Part shown: positions 40,395 to 54,379 of the stretch, one piece after another
How positions within the stretch are numbered: the stretch's first letter is position 1
Layout: each line of letters opens with the position of its first letter
Assembly: GCA_027574665.1 (NCBI GenBank)
Contig: CM050659.1
Location: 377,001-441,000, forward strand
Reading direction: 5' to 3'
Source of the DNA: Rhynochetos jubatus
Lineage: Eukaryota; Chordata; Aves; Eurypygiformes; Rhynochetidae
Length of the DNA: 64,000 bases
The notes under the pieces: model-generated
What the model saw: the letters and a program-made list of their open reading frames with translations, nothing else
Told to the model about the DNA's origin: nothing
The model's database searches: none
Made by a program: the position numbers and the translations under genes

Positions 40395-42654
40395 GGGTCA
40401 AATGACTGCTTTAAGACTGAACAAAGAGTATCAGACCTGACACTGCAAATTAAATGTGCTATGTGTACAGCCCAGGGCTTTGATTACTAGAAAGGGCTTC
40501 TCCCCCTGCTGCCACCCCACTCCTCAATATATAGTAAACCAGTATGTCATTAGTTTAAATATAAACTGACCATATAGAATTATTTTAATTTAGAGTAGTT
40601 TTTCCTCTCTGACATAGCTAAACATAACTGTGCTGAGGCAGAAAACCCAAAGAAAAAAATGCCAGAAAGGACCCTGCAAAAAATGTTCTGTTGCCAGAGG
40701 CCACATATTCTTGCGGTGAACCCTCTGTGGTCAGCGAAGGAAATGAGGCACATCCTCTCCAGTGCCAGATTCTGAGGGTAACTCAATGGAGATATGAAAC
40801 AAGTGCCAGAGCGGTGGAATAACTCATGCAGACAAAGGCCAGCTTGCACTCTGGAGGTCTCTATCAGTGCAGGGCTCTCTGGGATGTTGCCTGATGATTT
40901 AATTGTAACTTTGAATGCTGTGACGTGAACAAGCTATTGCATGTCAGCTGCTCTACAGAAACTGTTTATGGATGTGCTCTCAGCATGAATGCAAGGTAAA
41001 TTAAGGTTGCAACAAAAGAGGTGTAAGGTGTATATATTAATTTTAGTTTAGGATGCCAAGAGTAGGGGAATAAACACAGACGGCTTGCTGAGGAGCTATT
41101 GATGGACAGTATTGTATTAATGTAATATAAATAATATAAAAGTAATCATGAATGAAACATCTCTTTAGATGCTTGCAAAAGTAATTAGGACTTTTGAACA
41201 TAAATAGAAGGTACCATCTGATCAATTTTTATTGCTTGAAGCAGAAAGGTATTTTGTTCTTGTTTGCTCAGTCACAGGAAAAGCTTGAAAAAGGACCATT
41301 TTAGCACTCTTGGCATTAGAAGTTAGAAATTTTGGGTTGAACTAGTACAGGGGGAAGAGAAAAGGAGAGCTAGGTACCCTTTTTTCAGAATGGAAGGGAC
41401 ATGGGTTGGGATTTAGGAAGAAGAATATAAAGGTTTTCATCTAGGACTTAAGCTGCACTTGTCAATCCATTCTTGATGTGTCTCGGACTCATTGTAATGC
41501 AGTGAAATATCAACTGCCCTTACTACTATCTGTAAAGCAAAGGAATAATCCATGAGTCTATAGAAGTTCAATGCCATCATTCTGTTACTTCCCAAAAGGC
41601 GAAAAAAGCAAAACAACCCATAAAACATGAAATTGAAAATTCCATGATACCAAGGGTTTCCCTGATTTGAATTTGTCATAGTATAAATTTCAAAAACACA
41701 GTAGAAATTCTTCATATACAGAAAAATGTTTTAAGCATCAGCCACATTTGTAAGATCTCCCTTCTAAAAGGTGTGAACGGTTAGAATTGTTTAAATGGAG
41801 TAACAATCTTGCATTTAGGAGCATGTTTGTTGTAGACTTCACTAATCAGATTTTCCCTTTTTAAAAATGTGGTGGATTTTCAGTGTTACTACAGTAACTT
41901 GCTGCAAATATTGAGTAAGCAGCCTGTGCCTCTCCTTTTACGAGAAAGGAATTGTATTTATTGGGAAAATTCTAAGTATTGAAGGTGTAAATATTTCAGT
42001 GAGTAGAAAAAGCAATTAAACATTGAGTTTCTCCCCCTCTACAGGGTAACTAGCATGTGTGTATGTAGGGTTGAGGTGCATAGAACTTTAGAAGAAAAGC
42101 TAAGGATCTGAAAGAGTCTCTATCTTTTCAAACACTACCAGCTGGTCTAATAAACAATTACTACCTCTGCCTACAAGTCTTGTCTGTGTGTGTCCTAATT
42201 ATTTCAGAATGTGAATGATAAAAGATTGGAGTTTCTGGCTCAGGCAAGTGCCTTTACTGCCTTTGGTTCATTTATTCATTATAGCCATAAAACCAACTCA
42301 TAGTGGCATAAGGGAAATTTTGGTAGTGGCTCTGAGACTCCTTAGCGTGTAAGATTGTGTTTGGATCTTAACATTATATAGAGAATTAAACTGCTCATTT
42401 TTATGTTATATATGCCAATATACCTGAATGTTTATTTTGATAAACCTTTTTCTTTGCCTGTATTTATGTGCAAAATGGATGGCAGTGCGTACTTCAGGTC
42501 AAACCTGAACTCTTGTGTTGTGGCTTGATCATGTATCTCAGGAATTTGAGTGGTATTATTGTGCAGGTTTTCTTTGTTAGTGTAGGGAATAACAGGAATA
42601 GCAGTTTCTTTTGTACCTAGGATAGGTGTGACATGGTGTGTGTGGGAAGGACTA

Positions 42655-43025
42655 GCCCCTTGTAATGATGCAGGCTGGGGAGCAACTCTGCTGAGGACAT
42701 GGGGGGCCTGGCAGACAGCAAGCTCAGCGTGAGGCAGCAGCGAAGGCTAACTGCCTTCTGGCTGTATAACAGGAGCACAGTCTGTGCATAAAGTGATTTA
42801 TCTCCTCTCATTAGACTGCATCTGGAATAACGTGTACATGGTTTTGGGCCCCCCAGTACAAAGAAGGCATGCACTGGAGCAAGTCCAGCACCAGGTCCTC
42901 AGCCTGGCCAGGGAGCTGGAGCACTTCCCTTTGAGGATAGGCTTTGGGGGACCTGACAGCAGCCCCCCAGTACCTAGGAGGAGGTTATGGAGAAGACCAA
43001 GTTCCCTGAGGGTGTGAGACAACTA
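42655..43025 (+). mobile_element. Old CR1 LINE fragment, sense
   Basis: A degenerate piece of the 3' part of the CR1 second frame. Recognisable islands are GACAGCAAGCTCAGCGTGAG (CR1 SKL-x-MSQQ region), then TTGGGCCCCCCAGTACAAAG (usual W-x-PQYK block), then CTGGAGCAAGTCCAGC (LERVQ), then GGAGCTGGAGCA. After these the match fades. It lacks the CR1 3' end repeats and is truncated on both sides. It is much more diverged than the copy at 18.8-20.95 kb, so probably an older insertion. The edges are approximate. Confidence 0.78.
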
Positions 43026-43441
43026 TCATCTGGAGTTGGGGTTTTTTTTCCCTGCTGGGAAGAGGTACATTTAAATGCTCTGGAAAGCAAGAGCTATGAG
43101 GCTTATAGGCAGAGAGGAAATAGAGAAGGAGGGTATGCGAGACATCTAATTGTTGTATAAGTGAGCCAAGGAGCTAGGAATCCTGACCTATAGAAAAAGT
43201 GGGTTTTTCTAGGTGGGTGCTCATGGCATAACTTGTCCCAAATTGGAGGCTCGTTTTTCAGAAAATGTTTGACTTTTAGCTCAACATTTTCATGAGCAGC
43301 TTCATGAAACCTGATAGCACCAGCTTTCCATCAGAAATTATAATAATTATATTTTATTATTATTGATTACTGTGGAAATGTTCATAAAGTTGAAAGAAAT
43401 ATATTGCAAAGAAGACCTGATAATATTTTTTTTTCTCTAAG

Positions 43442-43492
43442 AATTCAGAAAGAACTTGCAGAAATTACATTAGACCCTCCTCCAAACTGTAG
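43442..43492 (+). CDS. UBE2E2: UBE2E2 second coding exon: start of UBC fold
   Basis: This 51-base exon completes codon 59 (AG + A = Arg) and encodes IQKELAEITLDPPPNC, then leaves AG as the first two bases of the next codon, expected to be serine. The peptide is the first helix and the following loop of the UBC fold. In E2 enzymes this helix contacts E1 and the RING-type E3. The sequence is shared by UBE2E1, E2 and E3 (with small differences), so the paralogue call rests on the preceding exon. Splice sites are CTAAG| and TGTAG|GTAAGT, the latter a near-perfect donor. The reading phase fits exactly with the exon at 36031-36206. The rest of the domain, including the catalytic cysteine, should follow in exons beyond 64000. 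Confidence 0.97.
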   Translation, partial: NSERTCRNYIRPSSKL

Positions 43493-44223
43493 GTAAGTTC
43501 ACCTGGATTTTATTAATTTAGAATATGGAAATGGAGTATATGGAATTATGGAAATTGCATAAGGAACTGGAGTAAATTTTAGCTATTCCTTTGTGCTGAT
43601 AACTTAGAAATTTTGGAATAAAAGCTGATAACGTTTGCTTACATACAAGGAATTGACGTGACATACTTTGGGTAACACAAGTAGTGGTAAAAACTGGCGA
43701 ACTCTACAATGTGTTTAATAGATACAGGGTAAAAATCAAATCACCCTTAATTTGAGGTATTAAATCAGTAGCATTTTGTTTGATTCTGTAAAATGTAATC
43801 TTGGTGGCAGTTGCTGGTGTGTTTGATTCCCTTTTCTTGCAAGTTGTTAACACACTGTGAATGTAATGGGGAAGGAAAAATGTTATAGGCACAAACTATT
43901 ATTATTCTTCCAACTGTGTTTCTGGTGATCAATTATGATATTCAGTGGAAACTTCCTGAAACAGAGTATATCATTGCATAGCCTTTCTAATAATGACTTT
44001 GTGCTTGTGTTTTGGTGGTGTGGGGTTTTTCAATTTTTTTTTTTCCCCGACAGGTATGTTTACTTTCGGTATGTTTAAGCTTGGCTTTGAAATGAGTGAT
44101 GAAGTAGGCCTAGAAACCCTGGCTGCCTGGTGACTGGGGCAGTCTATAATTGTTTTCAGATAGCTGTCTCCAGCTTCTTATCTGTCGGCTTGACATATGG
44201 TCAGCACTGGAGCTGGGCCAGGG

Positions 44224-44294
44224 CTGCACAGCGCTTCTTTTAAAGGAGCCCCTGCTACCCCACCTCTCGCAAGGAGAGGTCGGGCTCAGTGCAG
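44224..44294 (+). other. Nested inverted repeats (possible stem-loop)
   Basis: Three six-base arms are nested in order: CTGCAC (44224-44229) with GTGCAG (44289-44294), GAGCCC (44246-44251) with GGGCTC (44282-44287), and CCTCTC (44263-44268) with GAGAGG (44274-44279), closing on a five-base loop. The internal loops are very asymmetric (16 versus 1 and 11 versus 2 bases), so the fold may be weak. No known RNA family was recognised. Confidence 0.5.
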
Positions 44295-47200
44295 AGGAAT
44301 AGCTTCCATCCAGTCCTGCCAACCTATTTCAACTGATGTGGTTAGTAGGATTCATTCTATTACTGCAGTAAAATGAAAGATTGATAGAAATGGCTGATTG
44401 CGTGCAGCTTTTATAATGAATCCCAGTACGTTTCAGTATCGAATTAACTAAGCAACTGGTAGTAAAAATGACAGTCAGCTTTATTGTTTTGGTCTCTTGA
44501 CAAAAGTACGTGTAAGAAAATATTCTAACAAGATTTGATGTGGTTGAGCTGGATCTCAAGATACAAGTCAAGTGGCTGTGTACTAAAGCACTGTGTAGTG
44601 GTCTTGCAATAATAGTGTTCAAAGAGTATTTCAGTCAATTAGGATGAACAGTTCTTTGCTAGATAAAACATTTTAATAGCTAAGGTGTTCTGTCACACTT
44701 ATGACTGTGTGCGAGTCTTCAATCACATCAAAGCTATTTCAAATGGCAAATCTTTACTTAGGTGTTGATGACTGATGCCTATTAGTGGATTGATTTGCTG
44801 AGATGAATATAAAACTTCAATCTGTTGTAGAAGAATGCATAAGTCTTTGAACTGAGTCTAAAAGGCTCATAGTTTTTACAGCAGTGTCATTTGTTCTAGT
44901 TTTCTGAATCCTTGCCTTTGTAACAACACAGTTGTGTCAGTAGACAAGATACTGTTATTTGATTTTTCTCTTGCTAGCAAGTGTAAAGTGAGCAATGGCT
45001 GTCTTAGTGGAAAGCCCTTTGGTGACTTGCAATTTAAAAAAAAAAAAAGTGAGCTGGAGATTTCCTGGGTGGTTGTGGGTTTTTTTAATTATTTACACTA
45101 ATGATAAAATAGCAATAAAGTGCACAGCATGATGCTGTTTTGCAAAGTCAAAAAAATTACATCTAGCTTCGTGTGTCTGCTGCTTTAACACAGTTCTCGA
45201 GATGCAGAATTATTTCATGTTGCGATCTTGATAGATAATCATTAGTAGCTTTACTATTAGCAAATATGTTTTTATAGTCAATACCGAATCACTTCATTTA
45301 GTTTTATGCTCTGTTGACATAGTCTAAACAGTGTTTTCATTTGAACTTCCATCTATTTTCTATTATAGTTAAACATTACAAAATAAACACATCGGCCAGA
45401 CATGATTCTTCAGCATAATGAAGAAAGCCAAGCTATAGTATAGTACATCTTACCCTAAAGTATTCATATGTCCTTTCTTGTTTTTAGTGAAATGTAGATC
45501 ATTGTTATAAGAGGTGTTAGATTTTTCTATTAAAAAAACATTTAATAAAAACAAGTTCCTTACAGACACAGGCTACTTGAAACGGCTGTGATTCCAGCGT
45601 ACCTTCCCTGTCTCTGTATGAAAAATAAATCATGATTGGGCAATAAGAGTGTGATAAATCTCAAAACTAAGCATCACAGATGTGAAGGAAAGTTGTATTA
45701 TTCAAGAATGCTCTCTAAGTAGTTATTTAGGAACTTCTGATAGGCAGGATATTGAGCTGAAGTGGAACTTGAGTGGAATGTTGTAAGATATTCCATTAAC
45801 TGCAGCAGACCAAGGCTTCAGGTTTGTCTCATTCAGGAAAAAACCCAAAATGGAAAGGTATCTGTAGTACAGTAGCATCACTTAATGGCATGCTAGGCTA
45901 CACAGGCAGTATAAGCTCCAAGGGAGCTGCAGCTTCCACTTCTGCAGCAGCTGCAATCTTAATGCTTGCCCTGCCTCATCCCCACAAAGGGAATAGGCTG
46001 TATAATCTTCTTGTTTGTCTGGAAGACAAAAAAGGTCTTGCTCACACATGTGTCTTGTAATTGGCAGATTATCACTGCTGTGACTTGCAAGATCTTTCCA
46101 AAACTGTGGAAAGCTGTGGATTTCAGAGTTCCTAAAAAATCTGTCACGTTTGGTTTTAAGAGGAGATTTCATGTTATAAGGAATCGGAGTTGCCTGCCCC
46201 ATCCCAGGTATTGCTGTATTTCATATTCCGTAGTTGCAGTGGAAAATGTCCTCTTGACTCCCCAAACTTTGGATCATTCCTCAGGACTGAGGCTGTATAA
46301 TCTTCTAAGTGTCAAAAAGTCAAGCTGGGGGGTGTGTGGGAGTTGAGCAGTGTAATCATTGCTATTTTTGGTGGAAGGCATGTCATGTATAAACCTGTTA
46401 CACTTCATATTTAACAGAAAGAACTGGATGGTTTTTGGTATGTGTTGTGTCCACCCTTTGCCTTTGTAAAGAGCTGAATTTACTGTCTGGGAGAGTCCTG
46501 AATGCTAAGTAGGTACATTTGTATTTTAAATCTGCAGCATTCTGAAATTTTAGTTTGTCAGGAGACAGTATACCTAGACATTTGCCGCTCTTCTCTTTTT
46601 TTTCCTCCTCATTGAAATACCAAAGCTTGATTGCTAGACGTTGCCCATATTATACCTCTGAGCAGTGCGGAGTATACCTTTTCTCACGGCTGATTAAAAA
46701 CCTCATCTTTAAGTATAATTTTCATATATTGCCTTGCTGGAAGAAGGGAATAGTTGGGAATTCTTGTAGTTAAACTAATGCGTTTTCAAGATTTCCCCTA
46801 TTTTGGACTGCATCTTGTCCAAGACAATAGGTTTCGTAGAATACAATTACCATTGTCAGCACTGCATACTATTTCCCTTCTCACTGGCAAGAGAACAACA
46901 TCTCTGTGGCAACTTATACCGATTGCTTACATGGAAAAATAGTATTTGGAAAGTATTAATGTATTTTTAGCTTTTTTCAATGTGAACTTAGCAGCTGGAA
47001 ACAAAGAGAGCCAGCACAAAGCGAATAGGAGCCCTCTGTGGACAGCACTTGGAGCAACTGCTGAAAATTTTCATATTAAGTCACTGTTGTTCCCTCTCTT
47101 CCTCTTTTTTTCTTTTGATGTTTTCTAGCATATTTGTCACCATTATTCTATCTTCTGTGTATCTACTGCTATTCCTTTTATGTGTATATATTTTACTTCT

Positions 47201-47471
47201 TTTTCCCTGTAGCAATATGGGTGATGCTTGAGGCACAGAAATTTACTTTGGAGAACTGTGCAGCTTAGTGGGCAAATTGACCGGTTCCTGTTCCAAAGCA
47301 ATCAATTCAAAACCGTGCATGTAGCCTTAACTCTTCTATTAGTTTGCAATCATTACATTAATTCCTTGCTTCCTATACTTTCTGTGATATTGAGAAACAA
47401 CCAACATATCTGATCCTAGTATTTTGCTTGTGAAAACTAATCACACTGAAAAGACTTAAACCACCTTTTTT

Positions 47472-47498
47472 GGGGGGCGGGGGGAGGGGAGGGCAGGG
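47472..47498 (+). other. G-quadruplex motif
   Basis: Runs of 6, 6, 4, 3 and 3 G residues are separated by loops of 1, 1, 1 and 2 bases. This comfortably meets the G3+N1-7 rule with very short loops, typical of stable quadruplexes. It lies on the sense strand of the UBE2E2 intron, so it would occur in the RNA as well. Purine-rich GA sequence follows to about 47518. Confidence 0.88.
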
Positions 47499-50400
47499 AG
47501 AGGTGAGTGGGAGGTGGTGATATAGAGAAGAGCCAAGTGGAATGTTATATTATTCAGCTCGGCTTAGGGAGGGAGATCAGCATGCCTCATGGATGTCTCT
47601 TGCACTGTTCATGACTGTATGGAGTCCGATGTTCCTGTTCAATATCATTCTGGCTCAGCTTTTGCTGAAATTACGGGGCCGTGATCTTCACAACTCTAAG
47701 GGATTATGTGAATTGCATCAATGTTAAGTTATTGTTCTCGAGGCCATTTGTTTAAACTCTTGCCTAGTGCAACTTTAAAGCAAAGGAGCTGGCACAAGTG
47801 TCAGGAGCAGAAAACAAATGTTAGCACAATTGCATGGGAAGACTGGGAGGGAGAAGACTGTCAGCTTTGCAGAGAGATAGAGGTTGTAGGGACCCACAGC
47901 AGTGTGTACAGCAAATATCTATTGTGCTGCCCTGGCCTACTTTGGTCTCCATCCTTCCCTCTTGCTCGAGAAACTCCTTAAGGAAGTCTTCCCCTCTCCC
48001 CTATATGTGCACACACCTGAGCATGTGAGACACTGGCATAGCTTTCCAATGGAGATACCTTACAGTTTTTTAGAGCATATATATGCTCACAACATTGACT
48101 GACTTGGGGGTGTGTCTGAATAATCTTGGTTATATGTTTCCTTAAAATATTTGAATAAATGTGAAAATGTTTAGAGAATGCAGAGTGTTGCCTTCTCCAA
48201 ATGCAAAAACGATTCCTTTTGGGTGCTGAAAGGATTCTGGTTTTAATGCAATTTGCTCAGTCTAGATTTGCATCTCTTTTGGTTAATCTCCTTTAGCTTG
48301 CACAGTGAGTTTACTTCATGGTTTTGTCAGCATTAAGCACTTGCTCAATAACGTTGCCTCTGCTTAGGTCATGTCCACTACCTATTTCACTACCTTTAGG
48401 TGCATGTTGAGTTCTTTTTACTCTTGTGCAGAACACACAGGCTACTTCAGTGAGGTGCTTCTGTGCTCTGTAACCAAAGAAGCAACTTTAGGGCAGCACA
48501 GGCACAGAACGATGGGTCTTTATTTGCTGGTTCCTTCATAAAACTCTGCAAGTGCAAAGGGTGATCAGTATCATACTCATGGTGGTTGTATCACTTAGCA
48601 GGAGTATGGGAGTATAGTGACTCCCCTGGCTAAAGAAAGACTTGATCCTATTTCTCCTCAGAGGGATTTCATCGAAGGAGGACCTAAACACAAAATTCAA
48701 GTGGAAAAAAATCCTCAAGATCGAGCAGCCTGTATTTTTATTTTAAAAGGAACTGTGATCAGTGATTTTGATTGTTTGAGTTAGGGATGCATCAGTCTGT
48801 TGCCATAGGCACATGAGTACAATGCATGTGATGCTAATGCACGAGCAGGATGAAAAGCAGAATAGGGAATGCTGTCTTTGAACGTTTTCCTCACAAACAT
48901 TTCTAGCTTCCTTGGTATGAATCTGGGCTCTCTTCCCGTTACATTATGTTACCCATGGAGTTTACCTTCTGCCTGTATAATCTTAGTTTGATCTGCTGCT
49001 AGTTTTCTATAACCTTCTAGAGAAAATGTGACACAGAAAATTGTATGTAACTTTGCCTGGCTAGGCCTCTGAAGAATTTACAGCAAATAGCAAAACTTAA
49101 TCAAAGAGATACGCATAGAAGCAGTTGATATTAATGTGGGTTTAAATCTGCGATACACTGACATTCATTTGAGGATAAGAATGATGTAAAATGTCTTTGA
49201 GTGCTTATTGCAACTGCTTTATTTTTTAGTTTTGATTCCCTTTCTGCTTCAAAAGCAGCATGTCCCAAAACCAGGCAATTTAATGATCGTGCTGGGATTA
49301 TGTTTTATAATAGCAACTTTACTATATTCTATCGCTTGAGTTAGGTTGCCTGTTTTTTATAATTGGTGGGGTTTTTTGGTTTATTACTTTGGTACCTCGA
49401 AGTGCCATGGATGAAAAGTGTCAGGTTACCTTTTAATATGTAATCTTTTAATTCCTTTAGCTATTTTCTTTTGAGACAGTGCAGGACAGTGTCACTTTTG
49501 CTTCAAAGTCTGAAGCATGTAAGTGTAGTAAAACATTTTTTTTTAAATATCTATTTTCTCTGTAAGAGTGACTCTAGACCTTTCAATGTCATATTGTTTA
49601 CAAAGGATCTGTTTTTAAAAAATAATGCGCAGATGTTTCTTTTCGCGGGTCTTCCATGTATCAAGATGCAGGGTACTTGGAAGGCCACGTAAAATACAGC
49701 TGATGTTTCTTCAGTGATCTGGTATCTTTGAAAATGCATGTTTGATATGGAAAATCAGACAGCACTGAACTTTTTTTTTTCATTGAACAAACTGAATTCT
49801 GAATATCTACTTGATTCCATTACTGTTTGCGGTCGTGGGGTGATTTTAGGATTGATTAGAGGCAGCACTCAAAAGCTTCAGGATGTATTGTGGGCACCGG
49901 TGGCTAGAAACCTTAGCAACTTTCACGAAGATGAGAGGGGAAAACAATAAAAAAAGGCAGTAGGGAGCCTGCTGCTGGCTGCTTGCCAGGACTGGCAACT
50001 CTGCTCACTGGTGGTGGAGTAAGGAACTGGCTGACAACACCCATTAATACCTCCCAGCATAACAATGCCCCCACATGGTTTCTGCCAGTTCTCCCAGTTT
50101 TCGAATGATGACAACTTCTCTCCCAGGAGGAAAAGAAAACAGAAAGTAATATTAGAGAACTTCAGCAAGCACTGTGTGAGTGCAGATTTGGAAGGTCAGG
50201 GCACATTCCATGGATGTCCTGACGATCACACATTCCTTGAAGCAGGAAAGGGCAGAAAAGTGCCCAAAAAGGAGCCTGTGATGGACATAGAAGGGATCCT
50301 TGGTATGTGCAATGTGCTTAGTGTACGAGATCAGTAAAGCTCTAGTTTAAATTGCAAGTGTGGGTAAGATGGAGCGGAGGACTATAACAAGGGTAAAAAG

Positions 50401-53400
50401 AAACACTTTGATGATTTTAGTGTGGGGAATTCTGAACAGAGACGTTTTCTTCCAGTGGTTTCATATCGAGTTGCAGCTCGTCTTTGTAAGTCAGTCTCCT
50501 AGGAAGTACAAGAGCAGTCCCCAATGCTTTCTGCTCCAGAATTTTTCAGACTATCTTCCATAGACATTTCTTTTGCCCTCTCCTACATAGCTAAACAAAG
50601 TCGTTTGTTTTGGTTTTGTTTTTCCTTGCGAGTCTGAGTTTGGTATATAACACAGAACTGATATTATATGTGCATGTCTTTGTAATCTCCTCAATTCAGC
50701 CCTCATAAAACAGCAAAAAAAGCTCTCCCCCCAACAAACCCTAAAATAAGTGTGTTAATAAACAGTTGTTCCTTGCCAGCAAGGGAAACAAAACCACATT
50801 GGCTGAGACTTTGCATCATTGTTAGGAGATTTTGCAAAGAAATATCTAAATATTTAAATTTTAAATTTAGTTTGTTTTCAAATGTAGCTAGCTATTTCTG
50901 TGTTTGGGTTGTTTTTTTTTTCCTATTTTCTTTCTATATGTAGACGAACTTGTGTGAAAACTACGCAAGGATCAATTTCTTCACAGAGATTTGATAGAGC
51001 AGAGTTATTTGAAAGTGAGACTGTAGCAGGTACTATTGCAATGAAGAAGCAGTCATTGCCATTTCATGATAATTGTGTAAGAAGCATGCTTTTATTAGCA
51101 ACTCATTACCCTTTAGTAAATTACTCATTATTGAATGAATGGGGAAAATGGAAGTTATTTTGTATGTTGTTTGAGACTGACAGCATTGCTGATAATGAAG
51201 TATTTGTTTCCTTAAATAAATGGCACAATCTCAGAAGTACCTAATGCTGTTGTCTTCAGTACACCCACATTTGATCAGAATTTAAACTCTAATCTTCTAT
51301 GTAATGCTTAAAAATTATTTAGTCTTAAGAAAACTTTAAAAAAGCATCTGATAAGTGCATGTTATTTCCTGAATGCAATTGTGTACCTCTTATTCCTTCC
51401 AAAGAAAAAAGTTTTCCTTTCTCTTTTTAAAAATAGATTTCCAAAATCTAACTTTCTCCATTCTGATACCACAATTCTACAGCTTTTTAACAGCTGTTAA
51501 CTTATGCACTTTATTCTTTTGTTGAGTTTTTTGTTTGTTTTGGCTTTTTGTTGTTGTTGCTGGTTTTGTTTTGATTTTACATAGTCATGACAGTCTGAGG
51601 CAGTGCTCTAACTTATCTTTCATTCTTGGTATACATGGAATGTGTACAGATTTGCAATTAATAGTCTGAAATTAATGAAATTGTTTTCCAAAGTCTCCTG
51701 GCAGAAAAGCTGCAGTTTACATCTAAAAAGTCATGAACTAGTAACAGAGCGTGCTTTACAGTGTTTCGGAAACAAAGTATGAAATTGATCTGGGTGCTGT
51801 TTTCTTGGTGTGCAATAAAACTTATTTATGCTGTAGTTACACATTTGCAGCTTTGTTACAAGCTTTTTGGGGTGTCTAATCGGCTGCAGCTTTGAATCGT
51901 ATCATAACACATGCCAAATGTTGCTAATTACAATTAAGATATCTACTTGAAATAATCTTTGTTTTCATTTTCCCTGGCAATTTTTTTTTTCCACTTATTT
52001 ACATGCCTTTAATTTTTCATTTTAACAGTTCTTGCAGCACTTTAATTTATTTTTGTTTCAAAGCTGTGGAATTGGATTAAACAGGGTTTTTTAAACAGTT
52101 CCATGTTGCTTGGAAAGAAGCCAGTTACTACACGATATGTGTATCGGCTTAATAGAAACCATGCTTAGCAGTGCTTCGCATATGGCAGCTCGTGTTTGTG
52201 TGGTAAGGCATTATGTATTTTAAATATTACCTTTTATATGATAGTCAAATTTGTGCCAGAATCTGAAGTTTCCTCTGATTAATGTTAACAAAAATAGCAG
52301 AGAGCCAACTGTTTCTGTTTTTTTTAGAGAAAATTATGTAATTAAATACATAATTTACTGTCTGCTCAGCACAAAAGCCATATTTGTGGCCTTTATTAAC
52401 TTGAGATGCATACTGTGCCTAGGGAAGGCTATAGGTGAGTGATAATATGCTTTCTTGACACTTTCAGCCTTTTAATGTTGTAAATATTGTGGAGGCCAAG
52501 ATGGTGACTGTGTAGCTAAGACTGAAATATAAGGGTTTGCACTTAATTTAGGAGATTGAGTTATATTTGAAGAATAAGCGGTACACAGTTACAGCAATTA
52601 CTCTTAAGAGTAACACTTGACATGGCTGACAACTTAAAGCTTTAAGTTCTCAAGTTTTCTTTTCTAGTTTAAGTGTTTTGGCCTTGTTTTGGGTTGGGTT
52701 TTGTTTGGTTTTTTGTGGGTTTTTTTGAATTTAGTGTAGCCTTTATGAAATTTAGAGCTTTTAAAGGCATTTGTTCTGGATTGTGTGTCTGTAGACAGTC
52801 TTTTTGTATAGAATTCTGCAGTGACTTTTCCTAATGGATTTTCTTTGTCAGAAAATAATATTGTTGTTCAGTGGAGAAATAGCAAATAATTTAATTATTT
52901 CAAAATTATTGCCAAATTTTTAGTTTAGGTTGGTTTTGGGGGGAGGATGGTTTTTTATTTTTACAAGGTTAGCTGCTGGTTTGATTTAACTTTTGTTTGG
53001 GAGCTATTGACAGTAATCACTACTGAAAATATACATCATAAATCTAATAGAGATTATTATCCTTCTTATTCTAACTTCAAAATTGCCAAAGGAAATACTT
53101 TTCTCTCTATTACACCAGTATGGTATCCTCTGAATCAATCATAATTATGTGGGTAATGCATATAAACTTGTACTAACAGATTGGATTTATTTTACATTTG
53201 AAGGTGTTCTAATTCTAAAATGTCAAGTAAGTGTTTTATTACAGTAATTTATTATTAGTCTATTTATACATAAGAAGGCAGTGTTTAGGACTTTATATGT
53301 CTGAGCTAAATAGGGGGGGGGTTGTTTGTTTGTCTGGTTGTTTGGTTGTTTTTTTAAGATAATTACAACACACTCAGAATAACTGTGTGGTGTCAACTTC

Positions 53401-54379
53401 TGTTTTACCATAGATGTGATCCAGAGAATTTAAAAATGCTGTACAGTCTCACTATTCAATATCTTAGTTAGCCTAAATAGGATAAATGTATGTATTACCT
53501 ATAAAATTAGGCAAGTTATAACCATTCAAAAGGGGATGGATGGAATGTGAGTAGCGCATTTAATTTTCAGAGGAGTTTTTAATTGTAAAATTAGATGTCT
53601 GCCTAGCATGCAATTTCAGATTTGTTGATACGAATAATTGATTGCTAAGCTCATAACTGTGGAATCTAGGGTTGTAAACCAGGGATAAAAAAAAAAAGGC
53701 AAAAAAAAAAAACCACCAACAAACCCCAAGTTTCAAACTGGGGGCTTGCAGCCAGGGTGGGTTCACAGGAAAACTGTTTTCAGAACTGTTATGGTAAATG
53801 CAGTGCTGTCTTTTGCAGGAACATAAAGTAACCATGGATGGGATTCGTTAAGTGTTCTAGGTTAAGCTGTTGGCTAGTGTTAATTGGGCTTGAACGTTAC
53901 ACAGGAATTTTGACTGAGTCTCTAGCATGAAAATGGACTGTTCCTGTTATTTCAGATTTTGTTGGATAGCTTGAAAAGAACGGCATTCTTGACTGGACTT
54001 TTTATGGAAGAGTGTCTGGCTTTTGATTGCTGGCTAAGTGTTAACCTTGATCCATGTTATATTGGAGTAAGTTCATTTTTCTGCAGCAAGCATCATCAGG
54101 CTTAATCATTCAGAATACATTGTAGGAATGCACTTTCTGGAACTGCACCTCTCCCATCCCAGAGGACTGATTTTGCTGGCTGGGTCAGAAACACAACTGT
54201 GGTTTCTTTTATCTATCTCCTGCATGTGATCTGCCACGCTGCTTGCCAAAAACTCTGGATTCGCTTTGTGCTTTGTGTACAAAGAGCAGGTTCTTCGTCT
54301 TGCCTCTCCCTTTCCTGAGGTACTTGTATAAAATCTGCTATAGTTTGGCTCAGAGAAAGTAGCCAGGTCTGGTGATAGG

